A stretch of DNA of 64,000 nt from Thermoanaerobaculia bacterium (GCA_018057705.1 JAGPDF010000014.1:20263-84262); one strand, 5' to 3'. Counted from the first letter of the stretch, positions 1 to 9,013 are shown. Made by a program: numbers and translations. The notes: a model not told the origin generated them from the sequence alone.

Positions 1-1
1 T

Positions 2-634
2 CTCGTGCTCGACACCTCCGGGTCGATGCGCGAGTCGATCGGCGAGGCGAAGCACGCCGCGAGCGACTTCCTGGCCGAAGTCGTGCGTCCGACCGACCGC
101 TGTTTCGCGGTCGGTTTCTCGGATCGGCCGCGGCTGCTCATGCAGCTCACTCCCGACGTCCAGGCGGTGCAGATCGCCTTCCGCGAGCTGCCGGCGGTCG
201 GCAACACGGCGCTCCACGACGCGATGGTCTTCGCGCTCTACCAGCTGCGGGGCGTCCGCGGCAGGAAGGCGATCGTCCTGCTCTCCGACGGCGACGACAC
301 TTCGAGCCTGGTCTCCTACGATGACGCTCTGGAGTTCGCCCGGCGCAGCGGCGCGGCGGTCTACGCCATCGGCCTCGATGTCGGCTCGACGAAGATGTCG
401 ATCCGCAACAAGCTCGAGAAGCTCGCCTCGGAAACCGGCGGGCGCTCCTACTTCGTCTCGAAGGCCGACGAGCTCGACGGCGTCTACAGCGAGATCTCGC
501 GCGAGCTGCGCAGTCAGTACCTGCTCGCCTTCGCGCCGGACCCGCCGGGAACCGAGGGCGTCTTCTCGACGGTCGAAGTCAAGGCGAAGGGGGGCAAGCT
601 GAAGACACGAGCCCCCCGGGGGTACTATCCATGA
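2..634 (+). CDS. VWFA-domain protein, acidobacterial type (5' end outside window)
   Basis: The reading frame is open at the window edge, so the N-terminus is missing and the real start lies upstream. The visible part opens with a MIDAS metal-binding motif (LDTSGSM, pattern DxSxS) followed by a complete von Willebrand factor A fold, including the LLSDGDDTS strand. The tail (ELRSQYLLAFAP, then RAPRGYYP) is typical of the VWFA-related acidobacterial domain TIGR03436. These proteins are usually secreted and of unknown ligand. The next gene starts 4 bp downstream, so the two are probably co-transcribed. Confidence 0.85.
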   Translation, partial: LVLDTSGSMRESIGEAKHAASDFLAEVVRPTDRCFAVGFSDRPRLLMQLTPDVQAVQIAFRELPAVGNTALHDAMVFALYQLRGVRGRKAIVLLSDGDDTSSLVSYDDALEFARRSGAAVYAIGLDVGSTKMSIRNKLEKLASETGGRSYFVSKADELDGVYSEISRELRSQYLLAFAPDPPGTEGVFSTVEVKAKGGKLKTRAPRGYYP

Positions 635-638
635 CACC

Positions 639-1352
639 ATGGCGGACGTGAAGAACCTCGTGCCCCCATCCGGATCCCACTCGGTGATCGCTGCCGCCCT
701 GGCTCTTGCGGTGTTCCTCAGCCTGCCGGCCGGTCTCGCCGCCGCTGGAGCGCCCGAGGCGTTTCGCTTCGAGAAGCTCAACCGCGCCTACAGCGATTTC
801 GTGGAGGAGTTGGCGCCGATCGGCGAGGAGGGGATGTCGATCCAACTGACCTCGCCGTCGCAAACGATGATCCTGCGCGATCACCGGATCCGGCTGAGCC
901 CCCTCGGTCCCGCGAAGGACGGCGCCTTCTCCGGCGAGGTCGAGCTCGACATCCAGGGCAAGGGGGCGCTGATCGCCGATGTGGTCATGGGCCCGATCGT
1001 GCGCCAGTTGACCGACGAGATCGTCGTGCCGCCGCAGACCCTGCGGCTGGCCGGCAAGGTCCGCATTCGACGGGTCGCCGACGGCTACGAGATCACGCCC
1101 GATCAGCTGCCGTCGCGAATCGAAGTCGCGGTGCAGTCGCGCACCATCAACCAGATCCTGGCGCTCTGCGACCAGGCGGCCACGCTGTCGCTCGGTGCCG
1201 TCGACTGTTCGGGCCTCGATCGCGCCCTGACGAAGCCGGCGGTGCCGATTCCGGGCGGCGGCGCAGCGATCTTCCTCGGCGACGAGAACCTGAGCGGCGA
1301 CGACCGCGTCCGGCTCGACGCTCTGCTTCCCCCGCCCGCCGCCGCGCCCTGA
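639..1352 (+). CDS. Hypothetical secreted protein
   Basis: A 237-residue protein with an N-terminal signal peptide (hydrophobic run at about residues 17-36, AAALALAVFLSLPAGLAAAG). I do not recognise the mature part. It contains short beta-rich stretches, two cysteines (in ALCDQAA and VDCSGL) and a Pro/Ala-rich C-terminus. It follows the VWFA gene by 4 bp, which suggests one transcription unit, and converges on the ATPase-TPR gene that ends at 1356. No function can be assigned from sequence alone. Confidence 0.7.
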   Translation: MADVKNLVPPSGSHSVIAAALALAVFLSLPAGLAAAGAPEAFRFEKLNRAYSDFVEELAPIGEEGMSIQLTSPSQTMILRDHRIRLSPLGPAKDGAFSGEVELDIQGKGALIADVVMGPIVRQLTDEIVVPPQTLRLAGKVRIRRVADGYEITPDQLPSRIEVAVQSRTINQILALCDQAATLSLGAVDCSGLDRALTKPAVPIPGGGAAIFLGDENLSGDDRVRLDALLPPPAAAP

Positions 1353-1355
1353 AGG

Positions 1356-4337
1356 TCAGGTCGTCGGCAGCGAGAGGCCGTGACGTGTCGCGGCCTCGAC
1401 GATCGCCGAATGGAGCGGCACCTGGAAGAGGAACCGCTGGCGCATCGCCGGCGCGAGAAACCCGGTCTGGCGCATGAGCTCGCTGTAGCTGCGCTGCAGG
1501 GGAACGAGCGGTTCGCATCTGCGGGCTTTGCGCTCCTCGAGCCACAGGCCGCCCAGGTAGAGATGGTAGTCCGACAGTTCGCGCAGCGGTGCCGTGTCGA
1601 GCAGCGGACGCTCCGCGGCGAGGGTCTCGTAGGCGGTGAGAACGGTGTCGGCGCGGCCGCGCGCGATCTCCACCTCGATGCGATAGGCCAGGTCGGCGAG
1701 CAGGCTCGCGCCCTTACCGAGCTCGCGATGCAGGCGCGCCGCATCTTCGAGGTTGGCGAGCGCGGCGTCGTGGCGGCGCAGGCGAAGCTGAATGCGGCCC
1801 ATCAACTGCTCGGCGTCGGCGCGCGCCTCCCCGGGCGGGACCAGACTGAGCGCGAAATGAGCCTTGCGGGCTTCGATCAGCGCCTGGTCGGGTTGGTCGA
1901 GCTGCAGGAGATTCTCGGCCACCGACAGGCGCGCGATCGCTTCGCCCACGGTGTCGTCGCGGCCTTCGCGCAGCGCGAGCGCCCGGCGCAGCATCGGCGC
2001 GGCGCCGGCAAAGTCTCCCAGCCGGCTCATTGCCTTGCCGACGCCGACCAGCGCGTAGGCCTCTTCGGCTTCGGACTTGTCCCGGGCGAGGATCTCGCGT
2101 GCCTCTTCGAAATAAGCGAGGCTGACGGGGAAGTTGCCCTGCGCCAGCGCCACGGCGCCCAACGCCGAGAGCGACGTCGTGACCTGGGTGCCCTTCTCGC
2201 GACGCACCGCCAGGGCTTGCAGATGCAGTGCCGTCGCGTCGTCGAGCCGGAACTCGTGAAAGGCGATGTTGCCGAGGAAGTAGCGGCAGTTCGCGGCCAG
2301 GCCTCTCCTGCCCTGGTGCTCGGCCACGGTGAGCGTCCTCGAGAAGAGCTCGCCGGCCTCGGTGGTCTTGCCCTGGCGGACGAGGACGCGCCCGAGCTCG
2401 AGCAGGAGCATCTCCTTGCGGCGCGGGTCGCCGCCCTTCTGACCCGCCAACGCCTGGCGGAGAACCCACTCCGCTTCGGTGTGGCGCCCGGCCATCTGGG
2501 CGAGCTCGGCGCGCAGGGCGGCGATGGCGAGGAAGCGCTGCGGGTTCTCCCGCGAGAGCTCGAAGCCGCGTTCGAGCGCCCCCGAGAGCTCGTTCAGCCG
2601 CCCCATCCGCCGGGCGAGCGGCAGCAGGATCCAGAGCAGGTCGATCTCGAGCTGCGTGTTGGCGGAGCCGTCCGCGGCATCGGAGCGATCGGAGGGTTCG
2701 GCGCGCTCGCGCAGCGCGGCGAGCTCATGGCGCAGCGCCGTGAAGAGCTGCTCGCGCGGGATCTTCGCTGCGGTCGCTGCGGCGCCGAGCAGCGCGCGGG
2801 CGCCGGGCTCGGTGCCGCGCAGCAGTTCGTAGGAGGCCCAGAGCTCGTCCACCGAGCTCGAACGCGCCGCCAGGAGCTCGCCCAGCACGCTGCGCAGAGT
2901 CGCCGCCGCATCGGGGCGCAGCGTGTCGGAGAAGGCCGTGCGTAGCGCCAGGGAAGCGAAGGTGAGTCCTTCGCCCCAGGGGCCGTCGGCGTCGACGATG
3001 AGGCCGGCTTCGCGAAAAGGCTCCTCCCACTGGCGCGGCGGACTCTCGCCGCCCAGGGCGAGCGCCGCCGACCGCAACTCTCCAGCCGGCACCGGGGCCT
3101 CGATCTGCGCCAGGAGGCGCAGCGGCAGCGCCGTTCCGAGTCGCATCGCCTCGGACTCGGCGTGGGCGAGAAAGCGCCGGCTCGGTTGAAAGCGGGTCTC
3201 GGTTCCTTCGCTGCCGCTGAAGAAGAACGAACCAAAGACCTGCCTCAGTCTCCGGTCGCGGACCAGGAAGTGCAGGGCCTCTTCGAGCGCGAACGGGTTC
3301 CCGCCGGCGCCGGTGGCGAGCGTCTCGGCGACCGCCTCGGGGAGCGAGAGCCCGCGGAAGAGCTGCGAAGCGCAGCGGCTCCAGGCTTCGCCGGCGAGCG
3401 CGTCCACCTCGATCTGCGGCGTGGTCGAGAGCTCCTCGGGCCAGGGCGTCGCCGGCCGGGCGAGCAGCAGCAGACGGATCTCGTCGCCGAGGCGCGGGTG
3501 CTTCTGCAGCTCTTCGATCTCCGACCAGATCTGCGGCGGAGCGGCATCCAGATGGTCGTAGACGATCCAGACCGGTCGCGCCGGCTCGGCGGCCAGTTCG
3601 CCGACCAGCGGCGCCAGCATCGAGCCGTTCTGCAGCCGGGCGAGCGCCGCGTTCCGCCAGACTGCCGGCTCGCCGCTGGCGCGCATGACCTCCCAGGCGA
3701 GGCGCGTCTTGCCGACGCCCAGGGGGCCCGTCAACCGGACGACCGGCTCGGCGAGCCGTTCCGAGAGCCGATCCTCGAGCTCCGGCCTGGGAACCCACTT
3801 CGCAGACCGCGAGAGGACCTCAGGGTTGCGCCAGGTGGGCATGGCGACGGCGCGCGGCTGCACGGCCGCGAGGGGGATCAGCCGCCCGCCGCCGAAGGAG
3901 AGATTGCCGGCCGGCTCAACCGTCCAGAAGGCCTCCAGGTGGTGCACGGCATGGGTCGTGAGCAGCACCCTGCCGGCTTCGATCGTCGGCCGCCGTTGGG
4001 CGATCTCCTCGAGGAGCGGCTCCTCGAGCAGGGTGACCAACTCGCCCACCGCCGCTGCGGCGGGCGTGATCAACACGCAGGCGGCGCTCGCGGGGCGGCC
4101 CTTGGGCGTGGCGTCGAGCACCGCTCGACCCAGCGCGACGGCGCGGTCGAAGATCGCGGCGTCGCCGGCGAGTGGCAGGACGAGCCACCGGTTCGGACCT
4201 GCCGGAAAGATGCCTTCGGCCCGGGCTGCGGCGGCTTCGAGGCGCGCCGTCGCCGCCGGGTCCTTCTCCGCCCAGAGATGCAGGAGCGCGGCCGGTAGCA
4301 CTCGTTCGATCGGCTCTGGAGGCGGAAACGGGCGCAT
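1356..4337 (-). CDS. ATPase with tetratricopeptide repeats (STAND/MalT-like regulator)
   Basis: About 993 residues from ATG 4337. An upstream in-frame ATG at 4532 would add 65 Pro/Arg-rich residues overlapping the next promoter and is less likely. Residues 204-211 are a Walker A loop (GPLGVGKT) and 256-264 a Walker B strand (VWIVYDHLD), followed by an AAA/NB-ARC-like region. From about residue 600 the protein is a run of TPR-like helices rich in A-x-G-x-x-x-x-A patterns. Residues 1-165 faintly resemble a degenerate class III nucleotide-cyclase homology domain, as in other AAA-TPR fusion proteins. No DNA-binding HTH is evident, so it may act through protein contacts. Family-level call only. 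Confidence 0.75.
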   Translation of the reverse strand: MRPFPPPEPIERVLPAALLHLWAEKDPAATARLEAAAARAEGIFPAGPNRWLVLPLAGDAAIFDRAVALGRAVLDATPKGRPASAACVLITPAAAAVGELVTLLEEPLLEEIAQRRPTIEAGRVLLTTHAVHHLEAFWTVEPAGNLSFGGGRLIPLAAVQPRAVAMPTWRNPEVLSRSAKWVPRPELEDRLSERLAEPVVRLTGPLGVGKTRLAWEVMRASGEPAVWRNAALARLQNGSMLAPLVGELAAEPARPVWIVYDHLDAAPPQIWSEIEELQKHPRLGDEIRLLLLARPATPWPEELSTTPQIEVDALAGEAWSRCASQLFRGLSLPEAVAETLATGAGGNPFALEEALHFLVRDRRLRQVFGSFFFSGSEGTETRFQPSRRFLAHAESEAMRLGTALPLRLLAQIEAPVPAGELRSAALALGGESPPRQWEEPFREAGLIVDADGPWGEGLTFASLALRTAFSDTLRPDAAATLRSVLGELLAARSSSVDELWASYELLRGTEPGARALLGAAATAAKIPREQLFTALRHELAALRERAEPSDRSDAADGSANTQLEIDLLWILLPLARRMGRLNELSGALERGFELSRENPQRFLAIAALRAELAQMAGRHTEAEWVLRQALAGQKGGDPRRKEMLLLELGRVLVRQGKTTEAGELFSRTLTVAEHQGRRGLAANCRYFLGNIAFHEFRLDDATALHLQALAVRREKGTQVTTSLSALGAVALAQGNFPVSLAYFEEAREILARDKSEAEEAYALVGVGKAMSRLGDFAGAAPMLRRALALREGRDDTVGEAIARLSVAENLLQLDQPDQALIEARKAHFALSLVPPGEARADAEQLMGRIQLRLRRHDAALANLEDAARLHRELGKGASLLADLAYRIEVEIARGRADTVLTAYETLAAERPLLDTAPLRELSDYHLYLGGLWLEERKARRCEPLVPLQRSYSELMRQTGFLAPAMRQRFLFQVPLHSAIVEAATRHGLSLPTT

Positions 4338-4394
4338 GGAGGGGGGCGGGTGCGGGATGGGAAGGTGCAAACGGGGGTCGGCGCTGCCTATGGT

Positions 4395-4427
4395 GTTGAA
4401 TCTACTACTTCGCGGGCGAGGAGTGGG
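4395..4427 (+). repeat. Imperfect direct copy of the start of the next gene
   Basis: The stretch beginning GTTGAATCTACTACTTCGCG resembles 4540-4577 inside the downstream coding region. The two copies share GTTGAA, then TCTACTACTT, then a C(G/A)CGG(G/T)CGAG run. The downstream copy carries five extra bases after GTTGAA. This looks like a local partial duplication into the intergenic region. Its role is unknown. Confidence 0.5.
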
Positions 4428-4522
4428 CACTTGCAGGTCGTCCCGGGGCGCCCTGAGACGGGGTGGCAGGGGGGAAACGGCCCCGATTTTGATATAAGGG
4501 TCCGTTCGGAGGGACGAAAACC

Positions 4523-5068
4523 ATGGCATCACGCCGCCTGTTGAATCGGATCTACTACTTCACGGTCGAGGATGAGGGCATCCTCGGCGAGGCCTTTCCC
4601 AAGTTCGAGCAGCAGAGCTTCTGCCTCGCCTACAAGGTCCTGGGCACGGACGACGTCTTCGTGACCTCGTCCGAGACCAAGGAGGCGATGGACCGCCACG
4701 ACGTGCCGTACAACCTCCTGGCGGAGGAGGAGGCGGGGAAGATCGCCCTGCTGCACACGCCCCAGTCGAAAGAAGAGCTGGCCGACCACGAGGACGCGCT
4801 GAAGGCGCTGATCCTCGCCCATCGGTCGATCGCCGCGGCCTGTGTCGGCGTCAACGGGGACCTCGACCTCGGGTTCAACCTCTCGACCGGCGCCCAGGAC
4901 TTCACCTACTTCACGGCTCCAGCCGGGCACACCTTCATCTTCAGGCTCTTCGGCGACCGCAAGGAGGCCGTGCAGTTCATGAAGAAGCGCGGTGCCGACA
5001 AGAAGAGCGTGGAATGGGCGGAGACCCTCCCGCTCGCCTCCGCCAAGGAGTTGCAGAGCTATCACTGA
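4523..5068 (+). CDS. Conserved hypothetical protein
   Basis: A 181-residue soluble protein starting at ATG 4523 behind a clear ribosome binding site (GGAGGG about 9 bases upstream). It has no signal peptide, no membrane segment and no recognised domain. It is acidic and begins RLLNRIYYFTVEDEG. The stop codon overlaps the proposed xseA start by 8 bases, so the two genes are probably translated from one message. That link to exonuclease VII may be only positional. Confidence 0.75.
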   Translation: MASRRLLNRIYYFTVEDEGILGEAFPKFEQQSFCLAYKVLGTDDVFVTSSETKEAMDRHDVPYNLLAEEEAGKIALLHTPQSKEELADHEDALKALILAHRSIAAACVGVNGDLDLGFNLSTGAQDFTYFTAPAGHTFIFRLFGDRKEAVQFMKKRGADKKSVEWAETLPLASAKELQSYH

Positions 5069-6335
5069 GCCGACCTACTCCGTCTCCCAGCTGGGCAGGG
5101 AGATCAAGGATCTTCTGGCCGAGGCCTTCGCGTCGGTGTGGGTGGTCGGCGAGATCCAGCGCCTCCGGCCGAGCGCCGCCGGGCACCAGTACTTCGATCT
5201 CGTCGAGAAGGGCGAGGGCGGGGCGCGCGACCAGGTGGTCGGCGTAATCTCGGCGGTGATCTGGAAGGGCGAGTTTCTGCGCCTTCGCCCCGTGCTCGAG
5301 CGCGCCGGCGAGTGCCTCGCGGACGGGCTGCGCATCCGTTGCCGGGTGAGCGTCGACTTCTACCCCCCGGGAGGCCGTCTGCAGGTCCAGATCCGGGAGA
5401 TCGACCCGACGTTCACGCTGGGCGACCTGGCGTTGCGCCGGCAGGAGACCCTGCAGGCCCTCGCCGCGGCCGGTCTGCTCGAGCGCAACCGGTCCCTCCC
5501 GCTGCCTGCCCTGCCGCTCGCGATCGCCCTTGTGACCTCGGCCGGAAGCGCCGCCTACCACGACTTCCTCGCCACCCTGAAGGAGAGCGGCTACGCTTTC
5601 CGGGTCTTCGCCGTGCACTCCGCCGTGCAGGGGGCGGAGGCCGAGCGTTCGTTGCCGACGGCGCTGGCGCTCGCCGCCGCCACCGACTGCGACTGCATCG
5701 TGCTCATTCGCGGCGGCGGGTCGAAGAGCGATCTCGCCGTTTTCGACAGCCAGGCCGTGGCCGAAGCGGTGGCGCGCGCGGCGAAGCCGGTCTGGACCGG
5801 CCTCGGCCACGAGATCGACGAATCGGTCGCCGACCTGGTGGCGCATCAGTCCTTCAAGACGCCGACCAAGGTCGCCGAAGAGCTCGTCGCCCGGATCGCC
5901 AATTCCGAAATCGCCGTCGCCCGGCTGCGCGAACAGCTGACGCGTCAGGCGCGGCTCGCCATCGCCGAGGCCGGCGGCCGTCTGGCGCGTGCCGAGCGCC
6001 GCGCGGTGGCCGCCCGGGTGCGGCTGGCCCAGGTTTCCCTGCGACTCGCCGCGCTCGCTGAAGGCCTGCGGCGCGTCGCAGTGCATCGCCTGCGCTCCGC
6101 CGACCAGCAGCTGGCGGGCTGGGCGCGGCTGGTGGGCGAGCTCGCGCCCGCGCGCACGCTGCGCCGCGGTTTCAGTATCACGCGCGATCCGGCCGGCGTG
6201 GTGCTCCGCGACCCGGCCGCCGTCGCGCCCGGGACGGCGATCGAGACCGAGCTCGCCGGGGGTCCGCTGTGCAGCAGGGTCGAGACCGCAAGCCGCCCGC
6301 CATCCGGCGCGCTGCCGGTCGGGGAGAAGCGATGA
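5061..6335 (+). CDS. xseA: Exodeoxyribonuclease VII large subunit
   Basis: The protein has the XseA layout: an N-terminal OB fold (TYSVSQLGREIKDLL, VWVVGEIQRLR, AVIWKGEF), then the catalytic domain (LVTSAGSAAYHDF, LIRGGGSKSDLAVFD, TGLGHEIDESVADLVA, KTPTKVAEEL), then a helical C-terminus. It forms the ssDNA exonuclease with XseB. The family normally begins just before the (Y/T)(T/S)VSxL motif, but no ATG, GTG or TTG lies there. ATC at 5061 sits 10 bases after a perfect AAGGAG (5045-5050) and is the best start (424 aa). The only canonical in-frame alternative is GTG 4992, which adds 23 Arg/Pro/Ser-rich residues encoded inside the upstream gene. Confidence 0.93.
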   Translation: MTEPTYSVSQLGREIKDLLAEAFASVWVVGEIQRLRPSAAGHQYFDLVEKGEGGARDQVVGVISAVIWKGEFLRLRPVLERAGECLADGLRIRCRVSVDFYPPGGRLQVQIREIDPTFTLGDLALRRQETLQALAAAGLLERNRSLPLPALPLAIALVTSAGSAAYHDFLATLKESGYAFRVFAVHSAVQGAEAERSLPTALALAAATDCDCIVLIRGGGSKSDLAVFDSQAVAEAVARAAKPVWTGLGHEIDESVADLVAHQSFKTPTKVAEELVARIANSEIAVARLREQLTRQARLAIAEAGGRLARAERRAVAARVRLAQVSLRLAALAEGLRRVAVHRLRSADQQLAGWARLVGELAPARTLRRGFSITRDPAGVVLRDPAAVAPGTAIETELAGGPLCSRVETASRPPSGALPVGEKR

Positions 6336-6577
6336 GCCAGAAGAAGACGGAGCGTGAGAGCGGCCCGGAAGTCGGGGCGGAGGCCGAGCCGGGATTCACG
6401 GTCGCGATGCGTGAGCTCGAGACGATCCTGCACCGAATCGAAGGAGACGAGCTCGACATCGACCGGCTTGCCGAGGAGCTGAAGCGCGCCACAACGCTGC
6501 TCGAGCTCTGCCGCGGCAAGATCCGCCGCGCCGAGCTCGAAGTCACCGAGATCGTGCAGAAACTCGAACAGACCTGA
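6332..6577 (+). CDS. xseB: Exodeoxyribonuclease VII small subunit
   Basis: An 81-residue protein with the helical XseB core (FTVAMRELETILHRIEGDEL, then LDIDRLAEELKRATTLLELC, CRGKIRRAELEV). It assembles in several copies around XseA. ATG 6332 overlaps the xseA stop as ATGA and follows GGGGAG, so translation is coupled to xseA. An upstream in-frame ATG (6269) inside xseA would add 21 basic residues and is unlikely. Confidence 0.93.
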   Translation: MSQKKTERESGPEVGAEAEPGFTVAMRELETILHRIEGDELDIDRLAEELKRATTLLELCRGKIRRAELEVTEIVQKLEQT

Positions 6578-6591
6578 GGGCAGGCGGCGCC

Positions 6592-7239
6592 TCAGCCGTG
6601 AACGGTCGGGGCGACGCCGGCGTGTGCGGCGAGCTCGCGGTCGAGCTCGAGCCAGGCGGCGAAACGCTCGACGAGTGCGGCTTCGTCGACGTCCCGGCCG
6701 GCGAGGCGATAGAACAGCTCCCAGTGGCGCTTCTCGGCCGGCCCCAGATCGGCGAGCAGGCGCGCGACTTCCGGGTCGCTCTCGTGCACGATCTCGAGCA
6801 ACCGGGTGAATCGTTCGCAGCTGCGGGCCTCGACGATCGCCCCGAAGAGGAGTCGATCGACCTTGGTCCAGGGCCCCTGTCGGGGCTCGATCCGGGCGCG
6901 CAGAGCCTGCACCCAGCGGTTGGTGCGCCGGCCGCCGGTCGGCAGCTGGCGACGGTTCAGAATGGCCACGACGCGCCGGAAGTGCTGGATCTCCTCGGCG
7001 GCGAGGTTGGCCGCCGCCTCGACGAGCTCGAAGTCGTCCGGATACCAGCCGGCGAGCGCCAGGGCGTACTGCGCCACCTGCTGTTCGCAGACGGCGTGGT
7101 CGGCGAGGAAGACCGGGAGGTTGGCGGCGGCGAGGCGGGCCCAGTCCGGAGAGGTCGCCACCAGCAGCGGGAGGTCGCGCGCCACCTCGTCGTAGCTGAC
7201 CCTCGGAACGGGGCGCAAATCAGTTCTTTCTGGCCGCAT
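6592..7239 (-). CDS. miaE: tRNA-(ms2io6A37) hydroxylase, MiaE-type
   Basis: A 215-residue ferritin-like four-helix di-iron protein. Carboxylate/His metal-ligand signatures are visible in order: CEQQVAQYAL, AAEEIQHFRRV, EARSCERFTRL and AEKRHWELF. This matches the MiaE family, which hydroxylates the isopentenyl side chain of ms2i6A37 in tRNA using O2. No miaA or miaB is in the window. The start overlaps the 3' end of the upstream small membrane protein by 20 bp on the same strand, so the pair is likely one operon. Confidence 0.85.
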   Translation of the reverse strand: MRPERTDLRPVPRVSYDEVARDLPLLVATSPDWARLAAANLPVFLADHAVCEQQVAQYALALAGWYPDDFELVEAAANLAAEEIQHFRRVVAILNRRQLPTGGRRTNRWVQALRARIEPRQGPWTKVDRLLFGAIVEARSCERFTRLLEIVHESDPEVARLLADLGPAEKRHWELFYRLAGRDVDEAALVERFAAWLELDRELAAHAGVAPTVHG

Positions 7240-7519
7240 CGACTTCGAAGGCGACCGGCCTCATCGGCTTGGCGTCCGGGCGCGCGACGCCATCCTCACG
7301 CAGGTCCTCGCGGATCAGGAGCTCGAGGAAGAGCTCCCGCACACCGGTCCGGCCGCGCTGTTTGAAGACCCGGCGAATCTCGCGCGGCGTCACCGCGATG
7401 CCGGTCATGGCACGCAGGTACTGGCTGAACACCCGGGGCCGCGAAGCGAAGCTCACCACGAGCAGAAGCAGCAGGACCACGGCGCAGCCGAGCAGGATGA
7501 AGGTCGGATTCCAGAGCAT
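7220..7519 (-). CDS. Small membrane protein of unknown function
   Basis: 99 residues with one N-terminal transmembrane helix (residues about 6-26, FILLGCAVVLLLLLVVSFAS) and a cytosolic charged tail rich in Arg/Glu. No family recognised. The stop overlaps the miaE start, so the two are transcribed together. ATG 7519 is the first in-frame start after the divergent intergenic region shared with the E1-like gene. Confidence 0.65.
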   Translation of the reverse strand: MLWNPTFILLGCAVVLLLLLVVSFASRPRVFSQYLRAMTGIAVTPREIRRVFKQRGRTGVRELFLELLIREDLREDGVARPDAKPMRPVAFEVDAARKN

Positions 7520-7693
7520 GAGTCATTGCATCCTAACGCTTTCCCGCGCCCGCGAAGGGACGCCCCCCTGGCCCACGCGGGATCGACCGGGGCAGCCGGT
7601 GGCGGCGCTGGCAGCGGTGCCAGGTGCGGCCGCGGGGCGTGCCGTGGCTTCGGTGCCTGCGAGCGAACGCCTCGACGGGGTAGCATCGCGCCG

Positions 7694-8845
7694 ATGAACG
7701 GCCTCTCGACCGAGCAGCTGCGCCGCTACGCCCGGCATCTTTCGCTCCCCGAGGTCGGCGTCGCCGGCCAGGAGAGGTTGGCGGCGGGGAGCGTCCTCAT
7801 CGTCGGGATGGGAGGCCTGGGCTCTCCGGCTGCGCTCTACCTCGCGGCGGCGGGAGTCGGGCGGCTGGGCCTGGTCGATTTCGACGTCGTCGACCGTTCG
7901 AACCTGCAGCGCCAGATTCTCTACTCGGAGTCCGATGTCGGGCGGGGCAAGCTCGAGGCTGCGGCCGAGAGGTTGCAGGCTGCCAATCCCGGAGTCGTGC
8001 TCGACCTGCACGGCACCCGCCTCGACCGGACGAACGCCAGCGGGTTGGTGGCCGGCTACGACGTGGTGGTCGACGGTACCGACAACTTTCCGACGCGCTA
8101 TCTGGTGCACGACGCCTGCTATTTCGGCGGCCGGCCCTACGTCTACGGCTCGATCTTCCGCTTCGAGGGTCAGGCTTCGGTCTTCGCGCGCGGCCGCGGA
8201 CCCTGCTACCGCTGTCTGTTCCCGGAGCCGCCGCCGCCCGGCTCCGTGCCGTCGTGCGCCGAGGCCGGGGTTTTGGGCGTGCTGCCCGGCATCATCGGAT
8301 CGATCCAGGCCAACGAAGCCCTCAAACTGCTGCTCGGCGCCGGCGAGCCGCTGCTCGGCCGCCTGCTGCTGTTCGACGCCTTGGGCATGCGCTTCCGCGA
8401 GCTCGCGCTCCGCCGCGATGCCCGCTGCCCGCTGTGCGGCGACCAGCCGACGCAGCACGAGCTGGTCGAGTACGACGACGCCTGCGCGCTGCCGGCGGCG
8501 GACCCGCCAGCTGGCGGCAGCGAGAGCGCTTTCGAGATCGCAGCGACCGAAGTCGCGCGGCGGCGCGCCGCGGGCGAGAGGTTCACCCTGCTCGACGTGC
8601 GGCTCGAACACGAGCTGCGTCTGGCGCGGCTTCCCGACATTCTCTGGATCCCGCTGCACGAGCTGCCGCAGCGTCTGGGCGAGGTCCCGCGTGACCGCCC
8701 GGTCTACGCCCTCTGTCACAGCGGAATCCGCTCGGCCGCGGCCACGACACTGTTGCGCGAGCAGGGTTTCGCCGCGGCCCGCAACCTCGCCGGCGGTATC
8801 GACGCCTGGAGCCGCGAGGTCGACTCCAGCCTGCCGCGCTACTGA
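7694..8845 (+). CDS. MoeB/ThiF-family adenylyltransferase fused to rhodanese
   Basis: 383 residues from ATG 7694; an earlier in-frame frame to 7526 is Arg/Pro-rich non-coding sequence. The N-terminal E1-like fold has the nucleotide-binding glycine motif VGMGGLGSPAALYLA, RQILYSESDVG, the DGTDNFPTRYLV segment, zinc pairs CYRC and CPLC, and catalytic Cys188 in the typical VPSCAEAGVLGVLPG context. A C-terminal rhodanese domain carries active-site Cys341 in CHSGIRS. This is the MOCS3-like layout that adenylates and sulfurates the C-terminal GG of MoaD or ThiS-type carriers. The GG-ending MoaD at 20311-20565 is a plausible substrate. Confidence 0.9.
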   Translation: MNGLSTEQLRRYARHLSLPEVGVAGQERLAAGSVLIVGMGGLGSPAALYLAAAGVGRLGLVDFDVVDRSNLQRQILYSESDVGRGKLEAAAERLQAANPGVVLDLHGTRLDRTNASGLVAGYDVVVDGTDNFPTRYLVHDACYFGGRPYVYGSIFRFEGQASVFARGRGPCYRCLFPEPPPPGSVPSCAEAGVLGVLPGIIGSIQANEALKLLLGAGEPLLGRLLLFDALGMRFRELALRRDARCPLCGDQPTQHELVEYDDACALPAADPPAGGSESAFEIAATEVARRRAAGERFTLLDVRLEHELRLARLPDILWIPLHELPQRLGEVPRDRPVYALCHSGIRSAAATTLLREQGFAAARNLAGGIDAWSREVDSSLPRY

Positions 8846-8998
8846 GCGGGGCTTTTCCACCACCGGCTCCTGCTTCGTCCAGACCCCGGACGGACTCCAG
8901 GAGTCAGACCCGGACGAGCGCGCAACCGCGCCGCCGCGGAATGACCTAAGTCAAGCAGCTACAGTTCTTTAGGCCGCTCCTCCTGGATCGGGATGGAT

Positions 8999-9013
8999 TG
9001 GCAGCGGGCTTGC
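8999..9013 (+). promoter_or_regulatory. Candidate sigma-54 promoter (-24/-12)
   Basis: TGGCAGCGGGCTTGC matches the sigma-54 consensus TGGCAC(G/A)N4TTGC with the invariant GG and GC at exact spacing. An inverted repeat CCTAA (8945-8949) / TTAGG (8969-8973) lies upstream where an activator might bind. The predicted start, about 12 bases past the GC, falls within a few bases of ATG 9027, implying a leaderless or near-leaderless message. An NtrC-type activator is encoded 3.5 kb away. Confidence 0.55.

Noticed and set aside
1380..2945. 521-codon frame opposite the ATPase-TPR gene
   Set aside because: Arises from GC third-position bias on the opposite strand; no recognisable domain and it conflicts with clear Walker and TPR motifs.
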